DNA of 64,000 nucleotides, from assembly GCF_051486985.1 (NCBI RefSeq), contig NZ_JAHVDV010000016.1, positions 39,293 through 103,292 on the forward strand, given 5' to 3'. Below the pieces are notes generated by a model. The model was not told the DNA's origin. It made no database searches and saw only the letters and a program-made list of their open reading frames with translations. The translations under genes and the position numbers were made by a program. Position 1 is the stretch's first letter. Each line of letters starts with the position of its first letter. This document shows, piece after piece, positions 33,677 through 41,528 of the stretch. Source of the DNA: CBFFRJ01 sp051486985. Lineage in GTDB: Bacteria > Pseudomonadota > Gammaproteobacteria > Enterobacterales > Enterobacteriaceae.

Positions 33677-35121
33677 ACGACCTCCGTCGCCAGGGCGTCA
33701 AACACCTCTTTGCCAAGAGAGCATTCCGGGCAGAGGAAGTTATCCGGGACATCACTCCACGGGGTGCCCGGTGCCACATCCTGCATCGGTTCGCCGGTAG
33801 CCGGGTCGTAAACCCACTGGCAGACGCTGCACTGCATGCAAGGGCCGAGGTCCGCAGCGGCTCTGGCAGCACAGGCGCAGGCGGACTCCTCAACCGGCGT
33901 GGCTTTTACCGGCGCAGGCAGCGGAGCGAGCGCCCATTGGCGGGCAATATCCCGGCCATGTTCGCGGCACACTTCCAGGGCGTCAAAGTCCGGGCGCCAT
34001 TTGGCTTTCAGGCTCAGAGACATCTCAAAGCCTGCGTCCTGCAAACGGGTGGAGAGACGATCGACCGCGCCGCCGCTCCAGCCGTGAGAACCAAAAGCAC
34101 TGGCGCGCTTGTTACGAAAGCGCAGGCCGGTCATCTCTTCCACCAGACCGGCGATTTTCGGCATCATCACATTGTTCATGGTGGAAGTGCCTACCAGCAC
34201 GCCTTTGGAACGGAAGACGTTGGTCAGAATGTCGTTTTTGTCGCTGCGGGCGACATTGAAGATTTTCACTGCCACATTGGGGTCGACTTCGTTAATGCCC
34301 TGGGCGATGGCGTCCGCCATCATGCGGGTGTTGTTGGACATGGTGTCGTAGAAAATCGTGATGCGATCTTCCTGGTAATCTGCCGCCCACTTCAGGTACA
34401 GCTCGACTATCTGGGTGGGGTTATCGCGCCACACCACGCCGTGGGAGGTAGCAATCATCTCTACCGGCAGGTTGAAACCGAGGATTTCGGTGATTTTTGG
34501 CGTTACCAGACGGCTGAACGGCGTCAGGATATTGGCGTAGTAACGCTGGCACTGTTCGAACAGTTCGGCCTGATCAACTTCATCATTAAACAGACGTTCG
34601 TCGCAGTAGTGCTGACCAAAGGCGTCATTACTGAACAGCACCGCATCACCGGTCATGTAGGTCATCATACTGTCCGGCCAGTGCAGCATCGGGGTTTCAA
34701 CAAAGATCAGTTGCTTGCCATTGCCGATGTCCAGCGCGTCACCGGTTTTCACGGTGTGGAAGTTCCACTCCGGGTGATGGTGGTGACCGTTGATGGAGTC
34801 GATGGCGTTGGTGGTACAGTAAATCGGGGTGTTCGGGATGTAAGACATCAGCTCCGTTAACGCCCCGGCATGATCCTCTTCCGCATGGTTAATAATGATG
34901 TAGTCGATGGCGTTCAGATCGATCTCAGCGCGCAGGTTCTGCACGAACTCGCGGCTGAATTTGTGATCGACGGTATCGATGAGGACGTTTTTCCCTTCAC
35001 GGATCAAATAACTGTTGTAGCTGCTGCCGCGCAGCGTCTTGTACTCGGTGCCATGAAAGTCGCGAACTTCCCAGTCACGTTGGCCAACCCAGTGAATGTT
35101 ATTTTTTACATGAATAGTCAT
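33673..35121 (-). CDS. norV: Anaerobic nitric oxide reductase flavorubredoxin NorV
   Basis: A 482-residue protein reducing NO to N2O under anaerobic conditions. It has an N-terminal MBL-like diiron domain (NHAEEDHAGAL, H-x-E-x-D-H near 79-84), a flavodoxin domain (about 254-395; IFYDTMSNNTRMMADAI), a linker, and a C-terminal rubredoxin domain (CSVCQWVYDP and LCPECSLG) binding one iron through four cysteines. E. coli NorV is 479 aa. The linker is rich in Ala/Pro/Cys. Expression should need NorR and sigma-54 (see the promoter and sites upstream). Confidence 0.96.
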   Translation of the reverse strand: MTIHVKNNIHWVGQRDWEVRDFHGTEYKTLRGSSYNSYLIREGKNVLIDTVDHKFSREFVQNLRAEIDLNAIDYIIINHAEEDHAGALTELMSYIPNTPIYCTTNAIDSINGHHHHPEWNFHTVKTGDALDIGNGKQLIFVETPMLHWPDSMMTYMTGDAVLFSNDAFGQHYCDERLFNDEVDQAELFEQCQRYYANILTPFSRLVTPKITEILGFNLPVEMIATSHGVVWRDNPTQIVELYLKWAADYQEDRITIFYDTMSNNTRMMADAIAQGINEVDPNVAVKIFNVARSDKNDILTNVFRSKGVLVGTSTMNNVMMPKIAGLVEEMTGLRFRNKRASAFGSHGWSGGAVDRLSTRLQDAGFEMSLSLKAKWRPDFDALEVCREHGRDIARQWALAPLPAPVKATPVEESACACAARAAADLGPCMQCSVCQWVYDPATGEPMQDVAPGTPWSDVPDNFLCPECSLGKEVFDALATEVV

Positions 35122-35162
35122 TTTACTTACCTGTTCGGAATGAAAGAAGTTGTGTTAGCTAT

Positions 35163-35178
35163 ATCAAAAGGCGTGCCA
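35163..35178 (-). promoter_or_regulatory. Sigma-54 promoter of norVW
   Basis: On the minus strand TGGCACGCCTTTTGAT gives the -24 element TGGCAC and a -12 element TTGAT at correct spacing. The usual GC at -12 is GA here, so the promoter may be somewhat weak. The start would be about 30 bases upstream of norV. Confidence 0.75.
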
Positions 35179-35232
35179 GTTTTTATGTGACTGATAAATT
35201 TTATTTTTTATTTAAGTAACCCGACAGGGGTA

Positions 35233-35288
35233 GTCATAATGACTACTATTTTTATGGTCAATATGACACCATCCATTGTCAAAATGAC
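35233..35288. promoter_or_regulatory. Three NorR enhancer-binding sites
   Basis: Three perfect GTCA-N3-TGAC sites: GTCATAATGAC (35233-35243), GTCAATATGAC (35257-35267) and GTCAAAATGAC (35278-35288). This matches the triple NorR site of E. coli norR-norV. The last site ends 12 bases before the norR ATG, so NorR may also autoregulate. Confidence 0.92.
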
Positions 35289-35300
35289 AGTGAGGCGAAA

Positions 35301-36815
35301 ATGAGTTTTTCAGTGGATGTGCTGGCGGGGATCGCCATTGAATTACAGAGCGGAATTGGTCATGCGGACCGGTTTCAGCGTTTAATCACCACTCTGCGGC
35401 AGGTGCTTGAGTGTGATGCCTCTGCGCTGCTGCGCTACGAATCACGTCAGTTTATTCCGCTGGCTATCGACGGGCTGGCGCAGGATGTGCTGGGGCGCCG
35501 CTTCACCCTGGAAGGCCATCCGCGGCTTGAAGCCATTGCCCGCGCCGGGGATGTGGTGCGTTTTCCGGCCGACAGCTCACTGCCCGATCCCTACGACGGG
35601 CTGATCCCCGGTCAGGAAAGCCTCAAGGTACATGCCTGCGTGGGGCTGCCGCTGTTCGCCGGACAGAGCCTGATCGGTGCGCTGACCCTGGACGGTATGG
35701 CACCGGATCAGTTCGACAGTTTCAGTGATGAAGAACTGCGCCTGATTGCCGCTCTGGCGGCCGGGGCGCTCAATAATGCGCTGCTGATTGAACAGCTTGA
35801 AAGCCAGAATATGGCACCCGGTCCGGCGGCAACCTTTGAGCAGGTGGCCCATACCGAGATGATTGGCCTGTGCGACGGTATGCTGCAGCTGAAAAAAGAG
35901 ATTGAGATCGTTGCTGCCTCGGATTTAAACGTGCTGATTAGCGGGGAGACCGGCACCGGTAAAGAGCTGGTAGCGAAAGCCATTCATGAAAATTCGCCAC
36001 GTGCTGCTGATGCGCTGGTCTACCTCAACTGTGCCGCGCTGCCCGAAAGCGTGGCGGAAAGCGAGCTTTTTGGGCACGTGAAAGGGGCGTTTACCGGGGC
36101 CATCAGCCACCGCAGCGGTAAATTTGAAATGGCCGACAAGGGCACGCTGTTTCTTGATGAGATTGGTGAGCTGTCGCTGGCACTCCAGGCCAAGCTGCTG
36201 CGCGTACTGCAGTATGGCGACATCCAGCGCGTGGGTGACGATCGCAGCCTGCGGGTGGACGTGCGTGTACTGGCGGCCACCAACCGCGACCTGCGCGAAG
36301 AGGTGCTGGCAGGGCGGTTTCGTGCCGATCTCTTCCACCGCCTGAGCGTGTTCCCGCTGATTGTGCCGCCGCTTCGCGAGCGGAGGGAAGATGTGGTGCT
36401 GCTGGCGGGCTACTTCTGCGAGCAGGTGCGGCTGCGTCTGGGGCTGGGACGCGTGGTGCTCAGCCCGCGGGCGCGGGCGCAGCTGCTGGATTATCGCTGG
36501 CCGGGCAACGTGCGTGAGCTTGAGCATGCGATACACCGCGCGATTGTGCTGGCGCGCGCCACCCGTAGCAGTGATGAGGTGGTGCTGGATATTCACCATT
36601 TCGCCTTCAGTGAGGAGCCGGAACTGGTAACGACGACGGTGAAAGCTCTGCCGGAAACACCCAACCTGCGCGAAGCCACCGAGGCGTTTCAGCGTCGCAT
36701 CATCAGCCAGGCGCTGGAGCAGCATCAGCATAACTGGGCGGCAAGTGCACGTGCGCTGGATATTGACGTTGCCAACCTGCACCGGCTGGCGAAGCGTCTG
36801 GGGCTGAAAGGGTAG
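35301..36815 (+). CDS. norR: NO-sensing sigma-54 activator NorR
   Basis: A 504-residue enhancer-binding protein. It has a GAF domain (about 1-170) that holds a non-haem iron binding NO, then an AAA+ domain with Walker A GETGTGKE (near 214-221), the sigma-54 contact loop GAFTGA (near 258-263) and LFLDEIGELS. A C-terminal Fis-type HTH follows (NWAASARALDIDVANLHRLAKRLG; split by the usual turn). Length equals E. coli NorR. It is divergent to norVW and activates it. In E. coli gutQ and the srl genes follow; here they are missing. Confidence 0.95.
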   Translation: MSFSVDVLAGIAIELQSGIGHADRFQRLITTLRQVLECDASALLRYESRQFIPLAIDGLAQDVLGRRFTLEGHPRLEAIARAGDVVRFPADSSLPDPYDGLIPGQESLKVHACVGLPLFAGQSLIGALTLDGMAPDQFDSFSDEELRLIAALAAGALNNALLIEQLESQNMAPGPAATFEQVAHTEMIGLCDGMLQLKKEIEIVAASDLNVLISGETGTGKELVAKAIHENSPRAADALVYLNCAALPESVAESELFGHVKGAFTGAISHRSGKFEMADKGTLFLDEIGELSLALQAKLLRVLQYGDIQRVGDDRSLRVDVRVLAATNRDLREEVLAGRFRADLFHRLSVFPLIVPPLRERREDVVLLAGYFCEQVRLRLGLGRVVLSPRARAQLLDYRWPGNVRELEHAIHRAIVLARATRSSDEVVLDIHHFAFSEEPELVTTTVKALPETPNLREATEAFQRRIISQALEQHQHNWAASARALDIDVANLHRLAKRLGLKG

Positions 36816-37098
36816 ATAATGACCGCCCGATTTTTGTCCCCGGCCCGTTTGCCGCCAGCGCCAGCAGGGTGACGCCGCGCCTGTCCTGGATGCCCCCTGG
36901 CGTGCTGTAGCCGCACGAATAAAATGATGGGCTTTTATCGGCGCGGTTGTCGTGCATTAACCTTGCACTGAATTGTTGAGATGAAGAAGGGTGCGCTTTT
37001 CAGATAAGAGAATAAGAGAACGATGGTGCTTCCTTGTGGAAGGCCGCATGCTTTACCATAATTCCTCCTGGTCGATTGTCTTGTTAAATGGATGTCTC
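36816..37098. other. 283-bp norR-mltB gap where E. coli carries srl/gut genes
   Basis: No ORF with family resemblance is present. In E. coli the srlAEBD-gutM-srlR-gutQ genes lie between mltB and norR. Here nothing of them is recognisable by eye, so the loss (or absence) looks clean. The mltB promoter must be in this stretch. Confidence 0.5.
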
Positions 37099-38187
37099 AT
37101 GTTTAAGCGTCGTTACGCAGCCCTTCTCCCTGCGCTGGTGCTCCTTGCCGCCTGCACCAGCAAACCTCAGAAAACAGAAGCACCGGCCTCATCGCCGACA
37201 GCAGGCGCCCCCTCCGGCGGATTCCTGCTTAAACCGCAGCATAATGTCACCGTGATGGGGGGCGATTTCGCCAATAACCCCGCCGCTGAAAAATTTATTG
37301 ATGCGATGGTGAGCAAGCACGGGTTTGATCGTCAGCAACTGCACGAAATTCTTTCTCAGGCCAGGCGCCTGAACTATGTGCTGGACCTTATGGATCGTCA
37401 GGCACCGACTACCGCCGGGCCGACCGGACCTAACGGCGCCTGGCTGCGCTATCGCAGCAAATTTATCACCCCGGACAATGTGCAAAACGGTGTGGCGTTC
37501 TGGAATCAGTATGAAGACGCGCTCAATCGCGCCTGGATGGTCTACGGCGTGCCGCCGGAAATCATTGTCGGCATTATTGGTGTGGAAACCCGCTGGGGCC
37601 GCGTGATGGGCAAAACCCGTATCCTTGACGGGCTGGCGACCCTGGCCTTTAGCTACCCGCGCCGTGCCGACTATTTTGCGGGTGAGCTGGAGACCTTCCT
37701 GCTAATGGCGCGCGATGAGAGCGACGATCCGCTGGAACTGACCGGCTCATTCGCTGGTGCGATGGGCTATGGTCAGTTTATGCCGTCGTCCTACAAAGAG
37801 TATGCGGTGGACTTCAACGGGGACGGGCATATTGATCTGTGGGATCCGGTTGATGCCATTGGCAGCGTGGCCAATTATTTCAAAGAGCATGGATGGGTGA
37901 AAGGCGATCCGGTCGCGGTACTGGCAAACGGTCAGGCGCCAGGACTGGAGAACGGTTTTAAAACTAAGTACAGCGTCCCGCAGCTGATGGCCGCCGGATT
38001 AACGCCGCAGCAGCCGCTGGGTAATCATCAACAGGCCAGCCTGCTGCGTCTGGATATCGGAAGCGGTTACGAATACTGGTTTGGTTTACCAAACTTCTAC
38101 ACCATCACCCGTTACAACCACAGCACACACTACGCAATGGCGGTCTGGCAGCTTGGCCAGGCGGTCTCACTGGCGCGTATCCGCTAA
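37099..38187 (+). CDS. mltB: Membrane-bound lytic murein transglycosylase B
   Basis: A 362-residue lipoprotein (E. coli 361). I start at ATG 37099; signal peptide and lipobox LLAAC (Cys19) follow. Upstream in-frame codons do not resemble the family. The catalytic motif VETRWGRVMGKTRILDGLATLAF (split around Glu near 162) and AMGYGQFMPSSY and FNGDGHIDLWDPVDAIGSVANY are visible; the last resembles the calcium-binding EF-hand-like site of MltB. It cleaves peptidoglycan glycan strands making 1,6-anhydro ends, at the outer membrane. Confidence 0.95.
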   Translation: MFKRRYAALLPALVLLAACTSKPQKTEAPASSPTAGAPSGGFLLKPQHNVTVMGGDFANNPAAEKFIDAMVSKHGFDRQQLHEILSQARRLNYVLDLMDRQAPTTAGPTGPNGAWLRYRSKFITPDNVQNGVAFWNQYEDALNRAWMVYGVPPEIIVGIIGVETRWGRVMGKTRILDGLATLAFSYPRRADYFAGELETFLLMARDESDDPLELTGSFAGAMGYGQFMPSSYKEYAVDFNGDGHIDLWDPVDAIGSVANYFKEHGWVKGDPVAVLANGQAPGLENGFKTKYSVPQLMAAGLTPQQPLGNHQQASLLRLDIGSGYEYWFGLPNFYTITRYNHSTHYAMAVWQLGQAVSLARIR

Positions 38188-38218
38188 TTCTGTTCCCCTC
38201 CTGCGGGAGGGGACAGAA
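38188..38218 (+). terminator. Stem-loop after mltB
   Basis: TTCTGTTCCCCTCC and GGAGGGGACAGAA form a 13-bp stem with one bulge around a TGCG loop, immediately after the mltB stop. No U-run follows. A similar TCC-TGCG-GGA core recurs after luxS. Confidence 0.6.
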
Positions 38219-38278
38219 ACATTTCGACGCACTCCTGCAACAAAGTTCCGTTTACTTCCTCCCGCTCACTGGTTATTG

Positions 38279-38294
38279 TTATGTTATAACATAA
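38279..38294 (+). promoter_or_regulatory. Zur-type operator upstream of the metal ABC transporter
   Basis: TTATGTTATAACATAA is a perfect 16-bp palindrome containing TGTTATAACA, the core of gamma-proteobacterial Zur boxes. It lies 21 bases before the 33-codon ORF that leads the operon. Confidence 0.8.
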
Positions 38295-38314
38295 AGTAAA
38301 CATTGAAGACGAAG

Positions 38315-38416
38315 ATGACGCTTTTTTCCTGTTCGGCGTGGGTACGCCTCGGTCTTGCCACACTACTGCTGTTGGCGCTCTGGCTTTTAACCGCCTGGTC
38401 GGTGGCGCTGCCATGA
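38315..38416 (+). CDS. 33-residue hydrophobic leader protein coupled to the ABC ATPase gene
   Basis: A short ORF starting MTLFSCSAWVRL and continuing as a single hydrophobic helix to VALP. Its TGA overlaps the ATG of the ATPase gene (ATGA), and that gene has no good ribosome binding site of its own. Translation of this ORF probably drives translation of the ATPase gene. It may itself be a small inner-membrane subunit. Its own Shine-Dalgarno site (GAAG) is weak. No family is recognised. Confidence 0.5.
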   Translation: MTLFSCSAWVRLGLATLLLLALWLLTAWSVALP

Positions 38417-39081
38417 TTGAGCTTGATCATGTCGTCGCGGGCTACGGTGGCCAGGCTGTAACCCCTTCGCTGTGTGGTGTCGTAGAGCGCGGCAGTATGA
38501 CGGCGATTGTCGGCGCAAACGGGTGTGGAAAATCCACGTTACTGAAGACGCTGGCAGGTCTGCTTGTTCCGGTGAGCGGTGCGCTGCGCTGGCCCGAGTC
38601 ACGTCCGGTCATCGGCTGGCTGGCTCAGCGGCAAAGCCTGGATCCCCATTTTCCTGTCACCGTACAGGATGTGGTGAGCATGGGAAGCTGGCCGCGCGTG
38701 TCGCTGTTCCGCGGGCTGAGTTCGAAAGAGCGTAAACAGGTTCCGGAGGCGCTGGAGCGCGTCGGAATACGGGCTTTAGCAGGCCATACCATTGACACCC
38801 TTTCCGGCGGGCAGTTTCAGCGCATGCTCTTCGCCAGGATGTGGCTGCAACAGGCGCCGCTGGTGATGCTGGATGAACCTTTTACCGGGGTCGATGAAGC
38901 CACAAGCCAGGTGCTGATGGAACAAATTGTGGACATGCATCAGCACGGTCAGACCATTCTCGCCGTCCTGCATGACAGCGAGCGTGTCTCCCGCTATTTC
39001 CCGCAGACGTTGCGTCTTGACGGTGCCAGCGCCAGGTGGGGCGCAACGCCCCTGCCAATGCAGAAGGAGGGCCAGTCATGA
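38413..39081 (+). CDS. Metal ABC transporter ATP-binding protein (ZnuC-like)
   Basis: A 222-residue ATPase with Walker A GANGCGKS (near 36-43), signature LSGGQFQRM, Walker B VMLDEP and switch histidine VLHD. It is most like the ATPases of zinc/manganese ABC-3 importers (ZnuC, SitB types). It overlaps both neighbours by four bases (ATGA with the 33-codon ORF and with the permease). The Zur-like palindrome upstream points to zinc. It is not the znuC gene itself, which lies beside znuA elsewhere in enterobacteria. Confidence 0.88.
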   Translation: MIELDHVVAGYGGQAVTPSLCGVVERGSMTAIVGANGCGKSTLLKTLAGLLVPVSGALRWPESRPVIGWLAQRQSLDPHFPVTVQDVVSMGSWPRVSLFRGLSSKERKQVPEALERVGIRALAGHTIDTLSGGQFQRMLFARMWLQQAPLVMLDEPFTGVDEATSQVLMEQIVDMHQHGQTILAVLHDSERVSRYFPQTLRLDGASARWGATPLPMQKEGQS

Positions 39082-39944
39082 TATGGCATCTCTTTTTCCA
39101 GCCGTTTATTGAGTTCGGCTTTATGCGACGCGCGCTGATGGTCTGTCTGGCGTTGTCCATCAGTACCACGGCACTGGGGGTTTTTCTGCAATTGCGGCGC
39201 ATGAGCCTGATGGGGGATGCCCTGTCGCACGCCATTTTACCGGGTGTGGCTGCAGGTTTTCTGCTTAACGGTATGTCGCTACTGGCGATGAGCCTGGGCG
39301 GGTTTATCGCAGGGATTGTGGTGGCGCTGGTGGCAGGCATGATCAGCCGTCGCACGCCGCTTAAGGAAGACGCCAGCTTCGCCGGGCTCTATCTCGCATC
39401 GCTGGCTCTGGGGGTAACCCTGGTCTCCCTGCGAGGCTCCAGCGTTGATTTACTTCATCTGTTGTTTGGCTCGGTGCTGGCAGTCGACCGCGATGCTGCG
39501 CGTTTTGTAGCGGGCGTTGCCACGCTGACGTTGCTAAGCCTGGCGCTGTGCTATCGCGGCTTTGTCAGTGAGGCGTTCGACAGCCGTTTTTTAGACATTA
39601 ATGCGCCACGCCTGGCCGCCCGTTTTCACAGTCTCTTTCTGGCACTGCTGGTGCTGAACCTTGTCGCCGGGTTTCAGGTGCTGGGCACGTTAATGGCCGT
39701 GGGGGTGATGATTTTACCGGCCGTGGCGGCACGCTGCTGGGCGAGGACTTTGCCGGGACTGCTGCTGTTTGCAGGTCTTACCGGTGCAGTATGCGCCTGG
39801 CTGGGACTGAGTCTCTCCTGGGGGGCGGGGCTACCGGCGGGGCCGTCGATTGTGCTGACGGCGAGCGCCATTTTTATCTTTTCAATTTTATTCGGCGCAC
39901 GCAGCAGTCTGCGTGCACAAACATCAGACAAGGGGACAGGATGA
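39078..39944 (+). CDS. Metal ABC transporter permease (ABC-3 family)
   Basis: A 288-residue membrane protein with about eight hydrophobic helices. Family motifs include RALMVCLALSISTTALGVFL, LMGDALSHAILPGVAAGF (the conserved GDALSHA region) and GTLMAVGVMILPAVAARCW near the end. I start at ATG 39078 behind AAGGAGG. It forms the channel of the metal importer with the adjacent ATPase. Its stop overlaps the binding-protein start (ATGA). Confidence 0.9.
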   Translation: MIWHLFFQPFIEFGFMRRALMVCLALSISTTALGVFLQLRRMSLMGDALSHAILPGVAAGFLLNGMSLLAMSLGGFIAGIVVALVAGMISRRTPLKEDASFAGLYLASLALGVTLVSLRGSSVDLLHLLFGSVLAVDRDAARFVAGVATLTLLSLALCYRGFVSEAFDSRFLDINAPRLAARFHSLFLALLVLNLVAGFQVLGTLMAVGVMILPAVAARCWARTLPGLLLFAGLTGAVCAWLGLSLSWGAGLPAGPSIVLTASAIFIFSILFGARSSLRAQTSDKGTG

Positions 39945-40819
39945 AAAAAACAGGGGTGGTGCTGGCGTTGGCGTTGGGGCTGATGACGCAAGGGGCAATG
40001 GCGAAAACGTTAAATGTTGTCGCCAGTTTTTCGGTTCTGGGCGATATCGCAGCGAAAACCGGTGGCGATCACGTCAATGTCACCACGCTCGTGGGACCTG
40101 ACGGCGATCCCCATACTTTTGAGCCCACTGCCAGAGACAGTGCGCTGTTGAACAACGCGGATGTGGTTGTCGTCAATGGGCTGGGGCTGGAGGGCTGGCT
40201 CGACAGACTGGTCAAAGCCTCAGGATTTAAAGGGAGTGTTGTGGTGGCCTCCGAGGGGGTAAAAACCCATACGCTGGAAGAAGATGGCCAAACTGTGACC
40301 GATCCACATGCCTGGAATGATGCCGCCAATGGCGCACTGTATGCACAAAATATTCTGGCGGCGCTGGTGAAAGCCGACCCGCAGGACCAGGCGGCGCTGA
40401 AGGCAACGGGTGAAGGCTATATCAAACAACTTCACTCGCTTGACAGCTGGGCGAAAACCCAGTTTAACGGCATCCCGCAGGAAAAACGAAAAGTGCTCAC
40501 CAGCCATGACGCCTTCGGCTATTTTGGTCGCGCGTACGGGGTGACCTTCCTCGCACCGCAAGGGCTCTCTTCAGAAAGTGAAGCCAGCGCGCAGCAGGTT
40601 GCCGGACTCATTAAGCAGATTAAAGCGGACGGCGTGCACACCTGGTTTATGGAAAACCAGCTTGATCCACGCCTGGTTAAACAGATAGCCACCGCCACCG
40701 GGGCGCAGCCAGGCGGCGAGCTTTACCCGGAAGCACTGAGCAAGAAAGGCGGGGTGGCAGAGACCTACACTCAGGCATTTCGCCATAATGTTGAAACCAT
40801 TGCCAACAGCATGAAATAA
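39941..40819 (+). CDS. Periplasmic metal-binding protein of ABC transporter (ZnuA/TroA family)
   Basis: A 292-residue cluster A-I binding protein with signal peptide (1-20, AMAKT). Likely metal ligands are GDPHTFEP (His near 60), DPHAWND (His near 126), TSHDAFGYF (His near 191) and an acidic residue in NQLDPRL. The acidic/His-rich loop of E. coli ZnuA is absent. ATG 39941 overlaps the permease stop. A terminator follows 8 bases after the stop, closing the operon. Zinc is favoured from the Zur-like site, manganese remains possible. Confidence 0.9.
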   Translation: MKKTGVVLALALGLMTQGAMAKTLNVVASFSVLGDIAAKTGGDHVNVTTLVGPDGDPHTFEPTARDSALLNNADVVVVNGLGLEGWLDRLVKASGFKGSVVVASEGVKTHTLEEDGQTVTDPHAWNDAANGALYAQNILAALVKADPQDQAALKATGEGYIKQLHSLDSWAKTQFNGIPQEKRKVLTSHDAFGYFGRAYGVTFLAPQGLSSESEASAQQVAGLIKQIKADGVHTWFMENQLDPRLVKQIATATGAQPGGELYPEALSKKGGVAETYTQAFRHNVETIANSMK

Positions 40820-40825
40820 CTAGTG

Positions 40826-40850
40826 AAAGCCAGCGTACGCTGGCTTTTTT
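40826..40850 (+). terminator. Rho-independent terminator of the metal transporter operon
   Basis: The perfect palindrome AGCCAGCGTACGCTGGCT is followed by TTTTTC, a few bases after the binding-protein stop. Confidence 0.9.
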
Positions 40851-40942
40851 CTGAAGCCCCCTCGTAAATTCATCACCTCGCCCCCACCTTTGTCGTGAAA
40901 GTGCTATCTTTCTGCCACGGTGTTGGCACGACAGGAGTCATC

Positions 40943-41440
40943 ATGACTGACAGTGAATTAATGCATTTAAGCGAGCGAGTGGGCCTGGCGTTAAAAGCGC
41001 GTGGCGCAACGATGACCACCGCTGAGTCCTGTACGGGCGGCTGGATAGCGAAGGTGATAACGGATATTGCAGGCAGTTCTGCCTGGTTTGAACGCGGGTT
41101 TGTTACCTACAGCAACGAAGCCAAATCCCAGATGATCGGCGTCAAGCCGGAAACGCTGGCCGCACACGGAGCCGTCAGTGAACCGGTAGTGGTGGAGATG
41201 GCAATTGGTGCGCTGAAGGCGGCGAGAGCCGACTATGCTATCTCTGTCAGTGGTATCGCCGGGCCAGAGGGCGGCAGTGAGGAAAAGCCGGTCGGGACGG
41301 TGTGGTTCGGCTTTGCCGGGGTGAACGGACAGGGGATTACCCGCCGCGAATGCTTTGAGGGAGACCGTGAAGCGGTGCGCCGTCAGGCCACGATTTATGC
41401 GCTCAATACGCTCTGGCAACATTTTCTACAAAACACTTGA
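40943..41440 (+). CDS. pncC: Nicotinamide-nucleotide amidohydrolase PncC
   Basis: A 165-residue CinA C-terminal-domain protein that deamidates NMN to nicotinic acid mononucleotide in NAD recycling. Visible are TTAESCTGGWIA (near 29-40) with the catalytic serine, YSNEAKSQMIGV, and VSGIAGPEGGSEEKPVGTVW (near 100-119). The start is ATG 40943 behind AGGAG. It lies directly upstream of recA as in E. coli (ygaD). It is cytoplasmic. Confidence 0.94.
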   Translation: MTDSELMHLSERVGLALKARGATMTTAESCTGGWIAKVITDIAGSSAWFERGFVTYSNEAKSQMIGVKPETLAAHGAVSEPVVVEMAIGALKAARADYAISVSGIAGPEGGSEEKPVGTVWFGFAGVNGQGITRRECFEGDREAVRRQATIYALNTLWQHFLQNT

Positions 41441-41464
41441 TACTGTATGACCATACAGTATAAT
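41437..41464 (+). promoter_or_regulatory. recA promoter with LexA box
   Basis: TTGATA (-35, 41437-41442) and TATAAT (-10, 41459-41464) with 16-base spacing enclose the LexA box TACTGTATGACCATACAGTA (41441-41460), essentially the E. coli recA operator. Confidence 0.95.
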
Positions 41465-41528
41465 TGCGGCATCAGATCAGAAATTCATGGCGAAGCATAG
41501 CGCTTCACCTTGCATGACAGGAGTAATA

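Noticed and set aside
33937..34860. 307-codon plus-strand ORF
   Set aside because: It is antisense to norV and is a codon-bias shadow without family resemblance.
35925..36782. 285-codon minus-strand ORF
   Set aside because: It is antisense to norR and has no motif or start signal.
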